Assembly: GCA_964059195.1 (NCBI GenBank)
Contig: CAXKWD010000009.1
Location: 47,215,160-47,279,159, forward strand
DNA from: Ectobius pallidus
Taxonomy: Eukaryota > Arthropoda > Insecta > Blattodea > Ectobiidae
Direction: 5' to 3'
Length of the DNA stretch: 64,000 nucleotides
A model generated the notes under the pieces. That model made no database searches, was not told the origin of the DNA, and saw only the letters and a program-made list of their open reading frames with translations. Within the stretch, counting starts at the first letter, position 1. Every line of letters begins with the position of its first letter. Positions 47,860 through 61,786 of this stretch are shown here, piece after piece. The translations under genes were made by a program, and so were the position numbers.

Positions 47860-48526
47860 GCAGGGGAATGGGAGAAGTGCGTGCAGGAAGGCTAAGAACA
47901 GTCTGAAGGATATTGATAGGCAACAGATAATTGCGCAATGTATGAATAAGGTTTCACTTGAATTACAATCGCGGCGAAAATTGGAGTGAGGGAAGGAGCA
48001 ATACATACGAAAAGGAACTAAACTCAATAAACTGGGGCTCGCTTGGCTTAGACTCGGTGCATGGCGGATGATTAAGATCACTGATGAAAACGGGATGAAA
48101 ATCTGTCTCATATGTAAGGGGGAGAAATCTTGGTTTCTTATCCTGGCTAACTTTGAGGGTTTGGAAAAATGGAGGGAGAAATATCTAGGCTACCAAAATG
48201 TTGAATGGGGTTGAATAGGGAGCAGGGCATGTGTTACGTTACTGGCAGACAAACATGATGAGAAGACAGGGGAATTTTTAATGAAGCTCAGGTTCGAAAA
48301 AGTGGCAAATTGGGGAGCGGGGATGGGGGTGAGGATGTGTAACGAGAAGTGATTGAAGCAATGGATATATCAGTAATATACAGCTTAATGTGTTAATGTG
48401 TTTTTGTTTATTTTTATGTTATGTTTTCTTTTTCTCTCTCTTTTCTTGTGTATTGAATAAGCACGTACGGTCCACTGTGAATATTTGAGATTTATTTTGT
48501 AAACAGTAATTAATATAATAAATATG

Positions 48527-48564
<38 letters not shown>
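47860..48564 (+). pseudogene. LINE 3' end: C-terminal remnant plus (CTTA)n tail
   Basis: An open stretch at 47990-48216 translates with KLGLAWLRLGAWRM, then ICLICKGEKSW and EKWREKYLGYQ. This is a Cys-containing C-terminal segment, normally C-x2-C...H...C and here eroded, of insect LINE ORF2 proteins. A frameshift follows; another frame continues with VTLLADKHDEKTGEF to about 48350. A non-coding tail then ends in (CTTA)n at 48527-48564, consistent with LINE 3' ends that terminate in short tandem repeats. No RT core remains. Confidence 0.65.
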
Positions 48565-49897
48565 AAAATGTTCATATTTTTCCTGTTATTACTGATCATA
48601 ATTGTTTACTCGTGTTTCTACCGCTACTGCTATTCATCACATCACATTACGTACTAGCATCTTCAAATAACAATAGTTTTAACGGCAATAAAGGAGCCAT
48701 TTGATGTAATGTTAAGTGTACATTGTCTGCTGCTATCCAGTGTCTCGGGCACTAAGGAAGATAGGTTCTGCACGCAGCCGAGATGCTGGATGGGTGAAGA
48801 TGTTTTGAGGTCAAGAGTTTCCTGGTCGTGATCGTTTAACTGGGGTTGGCGCATATTAAATGATAATGACTGCGCGTCCTGGTCCCACCCACGCTAAGTA
48901 AAACATGCCCAACTACCGTATTTCTGCGTCAGGGGTTACCAAATGGCAAACATTGATGGGTAAGTTATAATGAATGAAGACTGAAACTTCCCTTGATCAA
49001 ATCAGATATTTTGTCATGGAAGTAAATAACGGATTGTCATCACTACTGACGAAAAACGTTTATGATGGTAATGTTTTTAAGGTAAGACGTTGATGAGGAA
49101 GATGGTAACGATGACAGTAATTAAAGGAAATAATTTCCATGGGTAATCCTACGACAGATTAAAATTATTAGTATCTGAAGATACTCGTAATCTCGAGAGG
49201 TATTTATTAATACTATTCCATGAATAAAATGAAACGGATTAGGCTATATTAATAATAACTAAGACTACTGTAGCTAAAAAATGTAGCTTAAGCTCATTTT
49301 CAATTTTAAAGAAATAACGTAGGCCCTAATTCCAAAGAGGTAATCTAAATGAACAGAAGTCTTGTACACACAGCATACTCTACTGTAAATTGCCAACCAT
49401 GAATTAATTCAAATGAACTGTCACTTTAAGGAACAAGAGGAGCGCCATTAAAGACCTTCCTTTCCGTTTAATTGTTTTAGGTCATCCGAAGAAGCTGTGC
49501 CTACAATGTCCATACAAATAAGAGAAGTGAAACACAGTACCTGCTGTTACATCTTTCCTTGTGTTATTCTTAATTCTTCCGGATGGTAGATATATTTTTG
49601 ACCTTGTAAAGTTCGCAATTCATCGAACAAGGTTAGAATACATGATACTATTTGAAAAGAAAAAAAGCATGACGTCACGTAACGTGCCTGCAATAATGCA
49701 GACACATGGACAAAACCCCCATGCTTATACTAGCCCCCGTTGTAAAATAAGTTCAAAGAAAATTATTTTCAAAAGACCCTACAAGAGCGAACTGATTTGA
49801 AGTGCACAAGATAAATGGGACACTCTGTATAGGTCTACATTAATTGGAATTTTTGTTAGTTATATTAATGAATTGAATGCAGTAACTAAATAAAAGA

Positions 49898-49936
<39 letters not shown>

Positions 49937-50952
49937 CCATGTTTTCAGACATACAAGGATGCCTAGTTCAGTACCTTGGACATCAAGGGTCTTCTGTATT
50001 TCCGATTTCAGCTGGATGGCGGCGAATGTCTGTACTGTTGGCAAAGATACCAATTAAATTTAGCCTATGCCAATTGCTTTTTGTAGAATGGTTCCTATTG
50101 AGAATTTAACTGTTAAATATCGCATTACATGTTACATGGAATAATAACCGCACACGTTTTAAACCAATATTTGAAATGTTTACAACATGCGGTAATTAAT
50201 TTCCCATGAATTAGATCTCTTTCAAATTCCACAACAAACGCATAATGTATTAACTGTCCAATGCAAGCCAATTTTGTATAACACTGTATTGTAATATGTT
50301 TAATTAACAGCACTTTGACCAACTTTAATTATTTTCCTCTAGCTAAATAATGATTTTCAATGGAGGAAATATCTGTGATTAATTACGAGAAATTTATAAT
50401 TAATTATTTCTGAACCATATTCATATGTATGTTAAATATAGTCCTATACAAGAGAGTGATAGGTTTCAGTTATATAACGACAAAGTAACATTCTTTCAGT
50501 ACATGTAAATTCACACGATCTTTCTATAATGATAAGTTAAATTATAGTAGCTTATTCTAAGCTAAGTCATCTGCAGCAGTGTCCAGTTTGTCGAATTACT
50601 CAGTATACATTTTTAAAACATGGTACCGTTCAACTTTATTCAGGAAGAGAAAATATATGTTCTGGAAAAGTCAATTGGCAATGCATTTTCTGTGAATTTA
50701 TCATTTTTATAAAATCCACAATTAATATGATCTACATAATAAGATTAGCTTTCGTAAAGAGGCAATTTCATTAAAGAGATATTTCCGTATGGCAAGTAAA
50801 TTATTATTTTCTATAAGCTGTGAAGGTTCCTAAGTCATGCATATTGATGTTCTAGGATTTTTATGCAATCGGAAACATGACACTGATAAGATTAATCGCC
50901 ATATGCATAGGACAACTTTGCTAAGGAAAATTTCCCTGTTACTTCGTTCTTT
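48565..50952. other. Intergenic; small repeat traces
   Basis: 49184-49262 is a fragment of repeat family D (ATTCCATGAATAAAATGAAA). 49898-49933 is a (TA)n run. No gene recognised; a 79-codon frame at 49561 matches nothing known. Confidence 0.4.
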
Positions 50953-51075
50953 TAGAGGCTGAGAGGACCCCAGGTCATCGTAATACCAATTTAGAAATCT
51001 CAGTGACCTTAATGGGGATCGAAACCACGACCTTCCGGTTTGTAGAACACTGCCACAAGCAACTATGCCGGCCGT
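50953..51075 (-). mobile_element. tRNA-derived SINE fragment
   Basis: Minus strand: GGCATAGTTGCTTGTGGCAG, then GGTCGTGGTTTCGATCCCC (B box, near 51018-51036). Confidence 0.5.
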
Positions 51076-51256
51076 AAGCTACCTGATGGTAAGTGCTCCC
51101 TGTTAAACAGGCCGTGGAGGCTCATATAGTTCTTGGAGGTTGAAGCTTCCGGATTTGTATGCAATCGTACATTAATGTAGTAAGGTTGGCATCCTTAATC
51201 ATCGGTTGTCATTACCTCCACGACTTCTCCTGGTGCTAATATCTATTACCGGTCGC

Positions 51257-51257
<1 letters not shown>

Positions 51258-51316
<59 letters not shown>

Positions 51317-51772
51317 CTCTCTAATTCTCTCCCGTTGTAGGGATTTTATGCGGCCCACGCCGCCCGGGCCTTAAAGTACCATGACCTGTCGGGAGAGGGA
51401 TTATCTGTGGATCATGTACATACGTTTTGACCAGACAAAGACATGGAGGGTCTCCCCGGATGAGTGATCAGCCCAATGCTGGAGCCACCTCCAAGACAAC
51501 CTGAACACACAAGTCGCTCACACAGTCACTTTGAACAAGGAGAATGAGATGAAGATGATAACCACGGCCAGATGATAACCACGGCCAGATGATATCCAGG
51601 AACCACAAAGGCTAAAGTTACCTGGCATTCGTCTAACAGATGAGGAAAAAACCAAGAGAGACCCCCACCTAGGTAACTTGTCTCGATCAGGAATCGAACC
51701 CTGGAACGCTGCGTGAGAGGAGCGAATGTATTATCTGCGCCACAGTGGGGGCATGGTGAAGATTAAGACGAT
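51258..51772 (-). mobile_element. tRNA-derived SINE, family A, full-length inverted copy
   Basis: Read on the minus strand: head with CACTGTGGCGCAGATAATAC and the B box GGTTCGATTCC, then GAGACAAGTTACCTAGG, TTGGGCTGATCACTCATCCG, CCCTCTCCCGACAGGTCATG and GGCCCGGGCGGCGTGGGCC. An (AAT)n tail follows (51258-51315). Same unit as 25655-26075. One internal 17-bp segment (GATGATAACCACGGCCA) is duplicated near 51555-51590. Confidence 0.88.
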
Positions 51773-51778
51773 GATAAC

Positions 51779-54204
<2,426 letters not shown>

Positions 54205-54370
54205 TGTTATAGTTATTTAACTGCGGTTGTGTACTGCCACTTAGACATTTAACTGTTCCTCCGTGTGCCGAAGTTCTTTTACAAGCCTGAAAATATACAG
54301 ATATGGGATTGTCGCATTTATGTGAACTTGGAAACAAGAGGACAAAGCCTAATCACCTAGGAGACACTCC
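54205..54370 (-). mobile_element. tRNA-derived SINE, family B, diverged copy
   Basis: Aligns with 39855-40000: TTTAACTG, GTGTACTGCCACTTAGAC, GTGTGCCGAAGTTCTTTTAC, ATACAGATATGGGATTGTCG. Head largely lost. Confidence 0.55.
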
Positions 54371-56696
54371 GATTCCTATCGATTGTGATTATGTCAGTGC
54401 TTGTTTTTCTTCCACTATTGCTATGAAGTGATCTTCTTCAAAGACGTCGTAGTCTCTCTTCGATAAGGCATCTGCTATCTCAAATCTGTGGTGACATGAT
54501 TGCGGAGAAGCTTGCCATATTTTCATGAGGTGAGGTCATGTGTTTTGGTCTAATTGTGTATAGCGGGTTCGGTTCTGTCCTGGCTTCATCCATGAATATG
54601 AATCATTAAAGCAACATTTCCCTGTATCTTCATAGCATCTAGCCACCCTGAATTCTAACACTTTTTCTTGTTTCTAACCAACTCTTGCCCGATGGGCAAT
54701 CTTCCTATGGGATAATACCTCGCCGAGTGTTCTCATTTGTACAGTTTAAACAAGAAAGTTGTGGTAACTTTTATGTTTACTTTGTAAGCACTGACATAAG
54801 CTGAACAGAGGCAATCCGAAATTCAACATACTGATTTATAAATTTTATAAAGTATTTAATTAAATCGAGGAAGCTTTTACAATAATATTTAATAAAAGTG
54901 TAAGAAGCTTAATCGTAAAACAATCATCTTAGTGAGTCAAAATTTAGGGCAACAAGTAATTTAAGAAGGATCTTACTATTTTACAGAAGTAGGCCTATTG
55001 TTGGTTTAAAACATTTGTTCTGTAACTACACCCTGTAATTTTATCCATACATCTAGATGAACACGAGTCAAATAAATAGACAGGGAAGGTAATCAAATGA
55101 TCTGAGTTTTATCCAGAACTCATAAATAAAAAGGTGCAGAGTCAGTATATTACTTCGTTCATATAAATGGTTTAATAGTATGCAGCAGATTAAAAACCAA
55201 CTTATCTATAAATTAAATGTTTGGATACAAATATGATATCGTTCATTATTTAACTAAAATTCATTTCAGGGGCTTTCAAGAAATTAAAAAGAAATATAAA
55301 CCTTAAAATAAAAGACGAACTGACGGCTCCCGGAAATTAAAATATTTGGTACTTCATTATAGTAATGTTAACAGATGCAAAAACAGCCTATATCCAGTGA
55401 ATGTATTTTAGAGACTGAATCTATTCGTGTGTCACAGAGTCAACAGAAGTGTTAAGTAATTTTAAAATTTAAAAGGTCTCATCGGATATGAAACCAATAG
55501 CCCGCCGGCTCGTAGAGCAGTGTCTCGGTCATCTGCTTAAATCAAACCAGAGATATGATTGTGTATGTGAAGTGTAACCATTCATTAAAATATGTGAGAA
55601 CGGGAAATGAGGAATTCGGAATTATACGTTTCTTGAATATTGAAAATCGGTAACAGCAGCTTTAAACAAGCGTATATAAATTACTTAATATGATAATAAT
55701 GTGATGAGAAGAAGTGAGATATGAAGATCTATTTAACTTCCCACAAAGTATAACGGAGTAAAACACACAAACAACAATATGGTAAGTGTGATCGCATAAA
55801 TGCATGTGAACTATGGATTACGCTAAAGAGGTGGGGTGAGCTACTATAATTAACATACCACATTCTGAAACACAATATAACATAATTTTATGAGATTTTA
55901 TATAAATACACATGTTATAATCATCCTCTAAAAAATTGTTTTATTGTTCCAATTAGTAATATCTTAATGGGCATATACAAAGAAGGATTTACAGGCATAG
56001 GCCTACATATTTGCTTTAAAAAAATTAATATGTGAAATATTGCCTAAAGTTAAGAATGCAATATTCAAGCATAATGACAAGGTGAGCATGCGTCGTGCGT
56101 CTGAAGACGATTTCTGAGATTTGCTGGAACAAACCAATTACAGTGTAATTTAAAATGCTATAACAATAGCATATTCAAAGGCTTACCTCTCTTTTCGAAA
56201 TATTTATCTATTAGTTTTTTTTAAGAATCATCTTAACCCTAAGCTCGCTTAAAAAAACTATTTTATAAACATTCATCTTAACTAACTAATTTATTCTCAT
56301 ATAATAAAATTCATTTATTTAGTTCGAGTAATGTAAGAAGTAACATTTAAAAGCTGATTTTCAATAAGATAGAAATTAATTTAATGTATTCATGGAAACT
56401 ATGTACAGTAGTCCTATTTGGAGTGTTACATAATGGATCTCCGAGATAAAAGTTAGGCAGGAGTTCACCTTTTTTTCAACAATAAAAAGTACACCGCTAA
56501 TTGCTATATGTCTTACCTTCAGTTAAATTTATTTAACTTTTTGAGATCTTGGACCTAAAATTTTGAAGAATGATTTTTCTCGTATTTATTTGCATAGCTA
56601 ATGATGTCCCTTCTATGAAAACAAAAAATATAACATCAATCGACGCCTAGCGTTTGCCTTAGTCCCCACTGGCGGGCACACCATTTTTTGTTAATC
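54371..56696. other. Intergenic, no gene recognised
   Basis: A tRNA-like A-box word (GGCTCGTAGAGCAGTG) lies at 55507 without a B box. No supported gene. Confidence 0.4.
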
Positions 56697-57055
56697 AGTA
56701 GAGTCCCGCTAATTCGGATCCCGCTCGTCTGGACATCTGGTTAATCCGGACAAGACTTTTTGTACTGAACAATCAATAAACGTTTTATTGAATCTTGAAA
56801 ATACAAATACATTTTGTTTTGCTAATCCTACATGAGATCGTAGTTTAAAAACTTAAATCTACGTATAAGTTACAGTATTACTAAAACCAAAATTAAGTTG
56901 TAAGAAAAGTTATATTTATGAAAAACATTGGTTTTTTTTCAGTTTACCCACTGTATTTCAGTACAGTATGTGCATTTTAAGGCAAATTCCGTTTAATCCG
57001 GACTTTCTGTGATCCGGATTTCGGTACCATCTAGTCCGAATTAGAGGGACTAAAG
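56697..57055. mobile_element. Tigger-like (pogo/mariner group) MITE
   Basis: The left end CAGTAGAGTCCCGCTAATTC matches the inverted right end TTAGTCCCTCTAATTCGGAC. GGACTTT and AATCCGGAC motifs recur in both arms. The CAGTNGAGTCCC-type terminus is characteristic of Tigger-related elements. About 358 bp, non-coding. A partial copy is at 13728-13990. Confidence 0.75.
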
Positions 57056-57099
57056 AACTTCCCATAGAATTCAGTTCGCTTTAACTTTTTTACAACTGT

Positions 57100-58442
57100 T
57101 GTAGTGGTTGTTTTAAGTTTATGTATTCTACCACTATCAGGCCTATAATTTTTAAAAATTCTTTATACACTTGTACCATATAGCAAGTATCTTCTAGATG
57201 TTTTAGTTTCAAAGGTGTTTGTTTAATTATTACAACTCCTTTAATAAAAGATGTAACCGATCAGTTCATATGGACTTATATAAAAAGAGGAATCAAATAT
57301 AAGAAAATACATTTCACGGACAATATTTGAACTTCCCGCAACATTATCGACTACTAAAAAACTACCATTACGCCTAGACTATTACAATGACCATAAAACA
57401 AATTACATGACAAGACAGAGGACATTTACACGAACAATTTGATATACAACATGACCATCTGAATCAAAAGACATTACCAGCAATTACAAATAATTAATCA
57501 AACGATTAATTATTAACACGACAACATAGAAAATTACATCATTCAACGCGTAATCAAGAAAGCTATACAACTACACTTATTGCAGACAATAGTGACAATT
57601 ACTTTATGAATTATTAACTAAATAAGGGAATACAATGAAGTGAAGGCGTGGCTTTTTGTCTGGAAAAGTCCACTGTCGCCAGCTATTAAAGTCAAGTTGA
57701 TGGATACGTTTCTCCCCAAACCTCAACCCACTTTAACGACAAATATTTCAAACACTAGCAGACGACTTAGCTAATTTCCAATCACAAGAGACAAAGCCTA
57801 CTGACAGAACCAATGGAATGGCTAGAATATTTTAACACCGAAACATATTAACACGAACAGGAGCGACCAACAGGGACTTGAAGACATCTATTCAACAGCG
57901 ACGGACGTAACTTTTATAGACTAAACCGGAGTTAGAAATATACAGTGAAACAGTAACAAGTACGAATATTAATTTTATACCGACTTTTAAATAATACGGT
58001 CGAGGATAAAGATATATATATTGGAATAAGACAAGATTATAGATATTATTTTTCGTATTGAAAAGTTAAACGAATAAATACCGCCATAAGATATATAACC
58101 TAAAATTCCTGCAATAAAACGTGCAGATGTTATAAGTATAATAATATAACCTAAAGTGATTTTGGCGACGACGAAGCAAATAGATAAAGACATTACTGTA
58201 TTCTTCCTCCAGACATTTTAAGAAATTAACAAATTAAGTGAAAGATTTTCGGACAAAATAAACTTACAAATATTATTCAAGTTCATTATCAATAGACTTC
58301 ATTTTTACGACCTATAATCCCTTCATCTTATATCCTATTTTAGTTTTCGTCGAGCACGACCCTGAAAGAGATCTCGCTCTATCAACTGAGTTAGAAATAG
58401 CCGGACATAATATATTCAACGACCCCTACTGACAATTATACA
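57100..58442 (+). repeat. Probable 5' LTR (left edge unresolved)
   Basis: The right edge is set by a CA dinucleotide (58441-58442) directly before a primer-binding-like TTGGCACCCAAC. A TATA box (TATATAAA, 57277) and a poly(A) signal (AATAAA, 57257+1000=58257) lie in the right order for U3-R-U5. Possible TGT starts are at 57100 and 57252. The 3' LTR needed to define it is outside the window. Confidence 0.45.
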
Positions 58443-58560
58443 TTGGCACCCAACAGTCATAAATTAGCACCCAACATTACGAACAGTTATAAATTGGCAC
58501 CCATTTTGACGTTAATCATTTCATCACCCAACGAACAGTTATAAATTGGCTCCCATCTCG
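58443..58560 (+). promoter_or_regulatory. Primer-binding site and repeated look-alikes
   Basis: TTGGCACCCAAC at 58443-58454 follows the LTR end directly and is the likely minus-strand primer site. Related words recur at 58464-58475 (TTAGCACCCAAC), 58494-58503 (TTGGCACCCA), 58524-58532 (TCACCCAAC) and 58545-58554 (TTGGCTCCCA), several preceded by CAGTTATAAA. The partner tRNA cannot be named with confidence. The leader to 59084 contains no long open frame; it has a duplicated GACGAAATTCATTAATA near 58640-58670. Confidence 0.55.
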
Positions 58561-59084
58561 GGGCAGAATTTTCGAAACGAAATAGGATATAGGAATTAGG
58601 CCAACAAAAGTCGAAAATTTTTTTGAAACGACACGGGGGATAGACGAAATTCATTAATAGACGAAATTCATTAATAAATTAATTCTTCGCAACAATCAGC
58701 AATAGTGTATAGACTCCATGTGGATTACCAACAACATCAACATTCACCATCAACATTCACCATAAACCCTCCACTCAACTGAAAATCTACACCCCCGCCC
58801 CCCCAATTCTACAAGAGATCGACACCCCTCTTCAGCTTGTGACCTCCAGTCAGCTGATGGCCATTCCTAGGCTATTGACCGACAGACAGCTGCAACAACA
58901 GAAGGACTAGGGTATCGTTAAAATTTTTTGCTTATACTTACAGAGTTCACAGAACAATCATATTTTTTCTCTTTAGTTTTTTTATTTGTAAAAGCTTAAA
59001 ATAACTTTAAATTATATCCTTTCAAGAAGGAATGACTTTTTAGACTTATATTTCAGTAATTATTTTTCAATTTCACATTTTTCT

Positions 59085-61754
59085 ATGCGTTTACGCAATA
59101 ACAAAATTAAGATGTCTGTGAAAACTGTACAAGTAGTAACATGTTCAAGTGACCCAGAACCACAGCATGAACCCCCACACCCAGTGTCAAATGATCTTTC
59201 TAGTTTGCAAAGCAGTGAATTAGACAATAGAAATGTCAATGTAAGTGAGAATTTAACAGCAGGTGTAACATCCCAGTCAGCTGTTCCAACAGATACTATG
59301 TCTTCTAACCCTGAAATAGCCACTGAAAATGTCAATGCATTACAACAGATTATGAATGCTATAACTTCTCTGGCCAGTCAAAACACTACTCTAAATACTA
59401 CAATTAATGCATTGCAGACTGAATTTAAAACTGAACTTAATAGTCAAATGAATTCATTGCAGACTGAATTTAACAGTCAAAACACTACGCTAACTGAAAC
59501 CATTAATTCAATGCAAACTGAATTAAACAGTCAAAACACTACTCTAAATACTACAATTAATGCATTGCAGACTGAATTTAAAACTGAACTTAATAGTCAA
59601 ATGAATTCATTGCAGACTGAATTTAACAGTCAAAACACTACGCTAACTGAAACCATTTATTCAATGCAAACTGAATTAAACAGTCAAAACACTACTCTAA
59701 ATACGACAATTAATGCATTGCAGACTGAATTTAAAACTGAACTTAATAGTCAAATGAATTCATTGCAGACTGAATTTAACAGTCAAAACACTACGCTAAC
59801 TGAAACCATTAATTCAATGCAAACTGAATTAAACAGTCAAAACACTAATTTAAATACAACCATGAATTCAATGCAGACTGAATTTAATAGTAAAATGAAT
59901 TCAATGCAGACAGAATGTAACAATCAAAATACTAATCTAACCACAACAATTACTTCGTTGCAGAATGAATTTAATAATCAGAATACTACCTTAACAACAA
60001 CAATAAATTCAATGCAAACAGTACTTAATACTCAATTAACTTCACTACAGACAGAAGTTAATGAAAACTTGAATTCAGAGCTAATAGCTCAAACTAGTAA
60101 TCTTACTCAATTAATGCAAAACCATAGACAACAGGTTGCTGAGGAATTAATGCAAATCGATTCCCGAGTAACACAACAGATAGCATCTTCAGAAAATATC
60201 TTAACTGGACAAATAGAAACTGTACAGACAGAGGTTCGTACCCAGGTAGATGGAATTCGAAATCATGTAAGTGCAGTAGAAAGAGAAGTTAGGAGTAACA
60301 ACACTAGATTGGTATCCCTTAATTCGGAGTTGGACAGATTGCGTCATAGGTTAAGGGATCAAGAAGATCGTGCAGAGAGTACAGTCTTGGTCTCTGACCG
60401 GGGCGAAATTGCGTCAACTTCATCTGCTCTCCCAGACACGCCTACTGATACACCTATCATTCCCCCTCTACCCGCAAACTTACCAAGATCCAATAACGGA
60501 TTGAACCATCACACTGCAGGCAATTCAAGTCAAAGTAATAATAATAATCATCAAAATTTCAACCCCAGTAATCAGATTGGATTTACCCTTAGTCAAAGCG
60601 ACTTGCCTCTTCCCACGTTTGAGGACAAACAGAAGACTAACCCTGTAAGATATCTGCGCGAATTAAAGACCTTTTTCAACTTAAGAAATGTACCTGAACA
60701 GTTAAAAATGATCATGGTATCCAGGTCATTAAAAGGTAGTGCAGCCCGATGGTTCAATGTTGTTAATGATACGCTGGAATTGAATATGCAGACATTCGAA
60801 GAGTCCTTTCTTCGAGAATTCTGGTCAATATCAGATCAAGAGAGATTAAAAGGTCAGATTTTTCATGGAAGTTTTGATCGTAATAGCGGCCAAACCTATA
60901 TGGAACATTTTATTTCTTTATGTGATTCAAAACAGCTGTTAACCCCTAGTATCGAAGATGAAGTCTTCATCAAAGCCCTCTGCTTACACTATCCGTTTTC
61001 AATAAAGAACAGTTTAATTGTTGCAAGCCCCAAGACAATCCCTGACATGATAGCATTGTTGAAATCCCTACAGGAATCCCCGTTTCCACCACAAAAGATA
61101 AATAAATCCCAAGTTACCAACACTAATCAAGGCCTAAAAAGAAACATTAATTATGTTCAAACCAAACCCAACCAAAACGCTTTTGGATGCGAGACGCGGA
61201 CAGGATCTGCCCAGTTGTGTGAGGAACAACAACAAGTAAATGAAAACGAGACTAATGTAATCCAAGAAAATAGCTCGAATAGCCCAGGACAGTTCTGGAG
61301 AAATACGCCATATCAGAGAGGAAATAGGACTTCTTATTGGAGAAGTAGAAATTTCAGATATCGCCCTTATTATTTCCACAATGGCAGAAACTACTCAAAC
61401 TACAACAATGGTTTCAGAAACAACAATTTTCGATACCAAAACTACAACAATAATTATAACAATAATCATAATGACTACACACATGATAACTCCTCAGGCT
61501 CGAATCAGAACAACAGAAATAACTATGGCAGACGACCATACAATGGAACACCCCGCTGGTTCAATAGGACGCAGTACAACCAAGGATTTTTTAGGCCAAG
61601 TTTTAGAGGTAGAAATAACTCACGTCGTGGACTAAACCGATATGCTAACAATGGACAGAATAATGAAAACCAACATGACACAACTAATAACAATCATGAA
61701 AATGGCAACAATGGCCACCAGTCACCACCACCGACGGTTGTTTTAAACGACTAA
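59085..61754 (+). CDS. Gag polyprotein of Ty3/Gypsy element, 889 codons
   Basis: Structural protein expected to form the cytoplasmic retroelement particle and bind its RNA. Residues 1-75 are polar. Residues about 85-425 are a predicted long coiled coil of N, T, Q, E and L-rich heptads. Inside it a 153-bp (51-residue) unit is repeated three times almost identically (59379-59837), with decayed units after. Residues about 506-665 resemble the Ty3 capsid family (Retrotrans_gag): a LPLPTFEDK start, then RSLKGSAARWFN. Residues about 725-852 are Arg/Asn/Tyr-rich, a basic RNA-binding tail. No CCHC zinc knuckle is present, unusual for the group. At 889 residues it is about twice the usual gag length, mainly through the coiled coil. 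ATG 59085 is the first in frame; ATG 59112 is an alternative. The stop at 61752 is preceded by a slippery heptamer. Confidence 0.93.
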   Translation: MRLRNNKIKMSVKTVQVVTCSSDPEPQHEPPHPVSNDLSSLQSSELDNRNVNVSENLTAGVTSQSAVPTDTMSSNPEIATENVNALQQIMNAITSLASQNTTLNTTINALQTEFKTELNSQMNSLQTEFNSQNTTLTETINSMQTELNSQNTTLNTTINALQTEFKTELNSQMNSLQTEFNSQNTTLTETIYSMQTELNSQNTTLNTTINALQTEFKTELNSQMNSLQTEFNSQNTTLTETINSMQTELNSQNTNLNTTMNSMQTEFNSKMNSMQTECNNQNTNLTTTITSLQNEFNNQNTTLTTTINSMQTVLNTQLTSLQTEVNENLNSELIAQTSNLTQLMQNHRQQVAEELMQIDSRVTQQIASSENILTGQIETVQTEVRTQVDGIRNHVSAVEREVRSNNTRLVSLNSELDRLRHRLRDQEDRAESTVLVSDRGEIASTSSALPDTPTDTPIIPPLPANLPRSNNGLNHHTAGNSSQSNNNNHQNFNPSNQIGFTLSQSDLPLPTFEDKQKTNPVRYLRELKTFFNLRNVPEQLKMIMVSRSLKGSAARWFNVVNDTLELNMQTFEESFLREFWSISDQERLKGQIFHGSFDRNSGQTYMEHFISLCDSKQLLTPSIEDEVFIKALCLHYPFSIKNSLIVASPKTIPDMIALLKSLQESPFPPQKINKSQVTNTNQGLKRNINYVQTKPNQNAFGCETRTGSAQLCEEQQQVNENETNVIQENSSNSPGQFWRNTPYQRGNRTSYWRSRNFRYRPYYFHNGRNYSNYNNGFRNNNFRYQNYNNNYNNNHNDYTHDNSSGSNQNNRNNYGRRPYNGTPRWFNRTQYNQGFFRPSFRGRNNSRRGLNRYANNGQNNENQHDTTNNNHENGNNGHQSPPPTVVLND

Positions 61755-61786
61755 GGGCACCATTGGAACCTCGCAAAAGGGGCCCT
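61742..61786 (+). promoter_or_regulatory. -1 ribosomal frameshift site (gag to pol)
   Basis: TTTAAAC at 61742-61748 sits in the zero frame as T TTA AAC, two codons before the gag stop. This is the X XXY YYZ pattern and one of the most efficient eukaryotic slippery heptamers known. Slipping back one base leads into the open pol frame at 61748. Five bases further on, AGGGC (61754-61758) can pair with GCCCT (61782-61786), with a small CCATTGG hairpin in between; this stem is short and its role is inference. Confidence 0.85.

Noticed and set aside
54440..54600. Additional SINE (GGGTTCGGTTCTGTCCTGGC near 54571)
   Set aside because: Only a poor B-box resemblance; no A box at the right distance and no match to the other SINEs here.
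59060..59335. Minus-strand frame of 91 codons over the gag start
   Set aside because: Shadow of gag. The same holds for minus-strand frames at 61134-61379, 61888-62290 and 62593-62875, and for the plus-strand frame at 61381-61635.
59085..61754. Gag as a domesticated host gene
   Set aside because: A frameshift-linked pol frame, a primer-binding site and an LTR-like region are all present, so it belongs to a retroelement.
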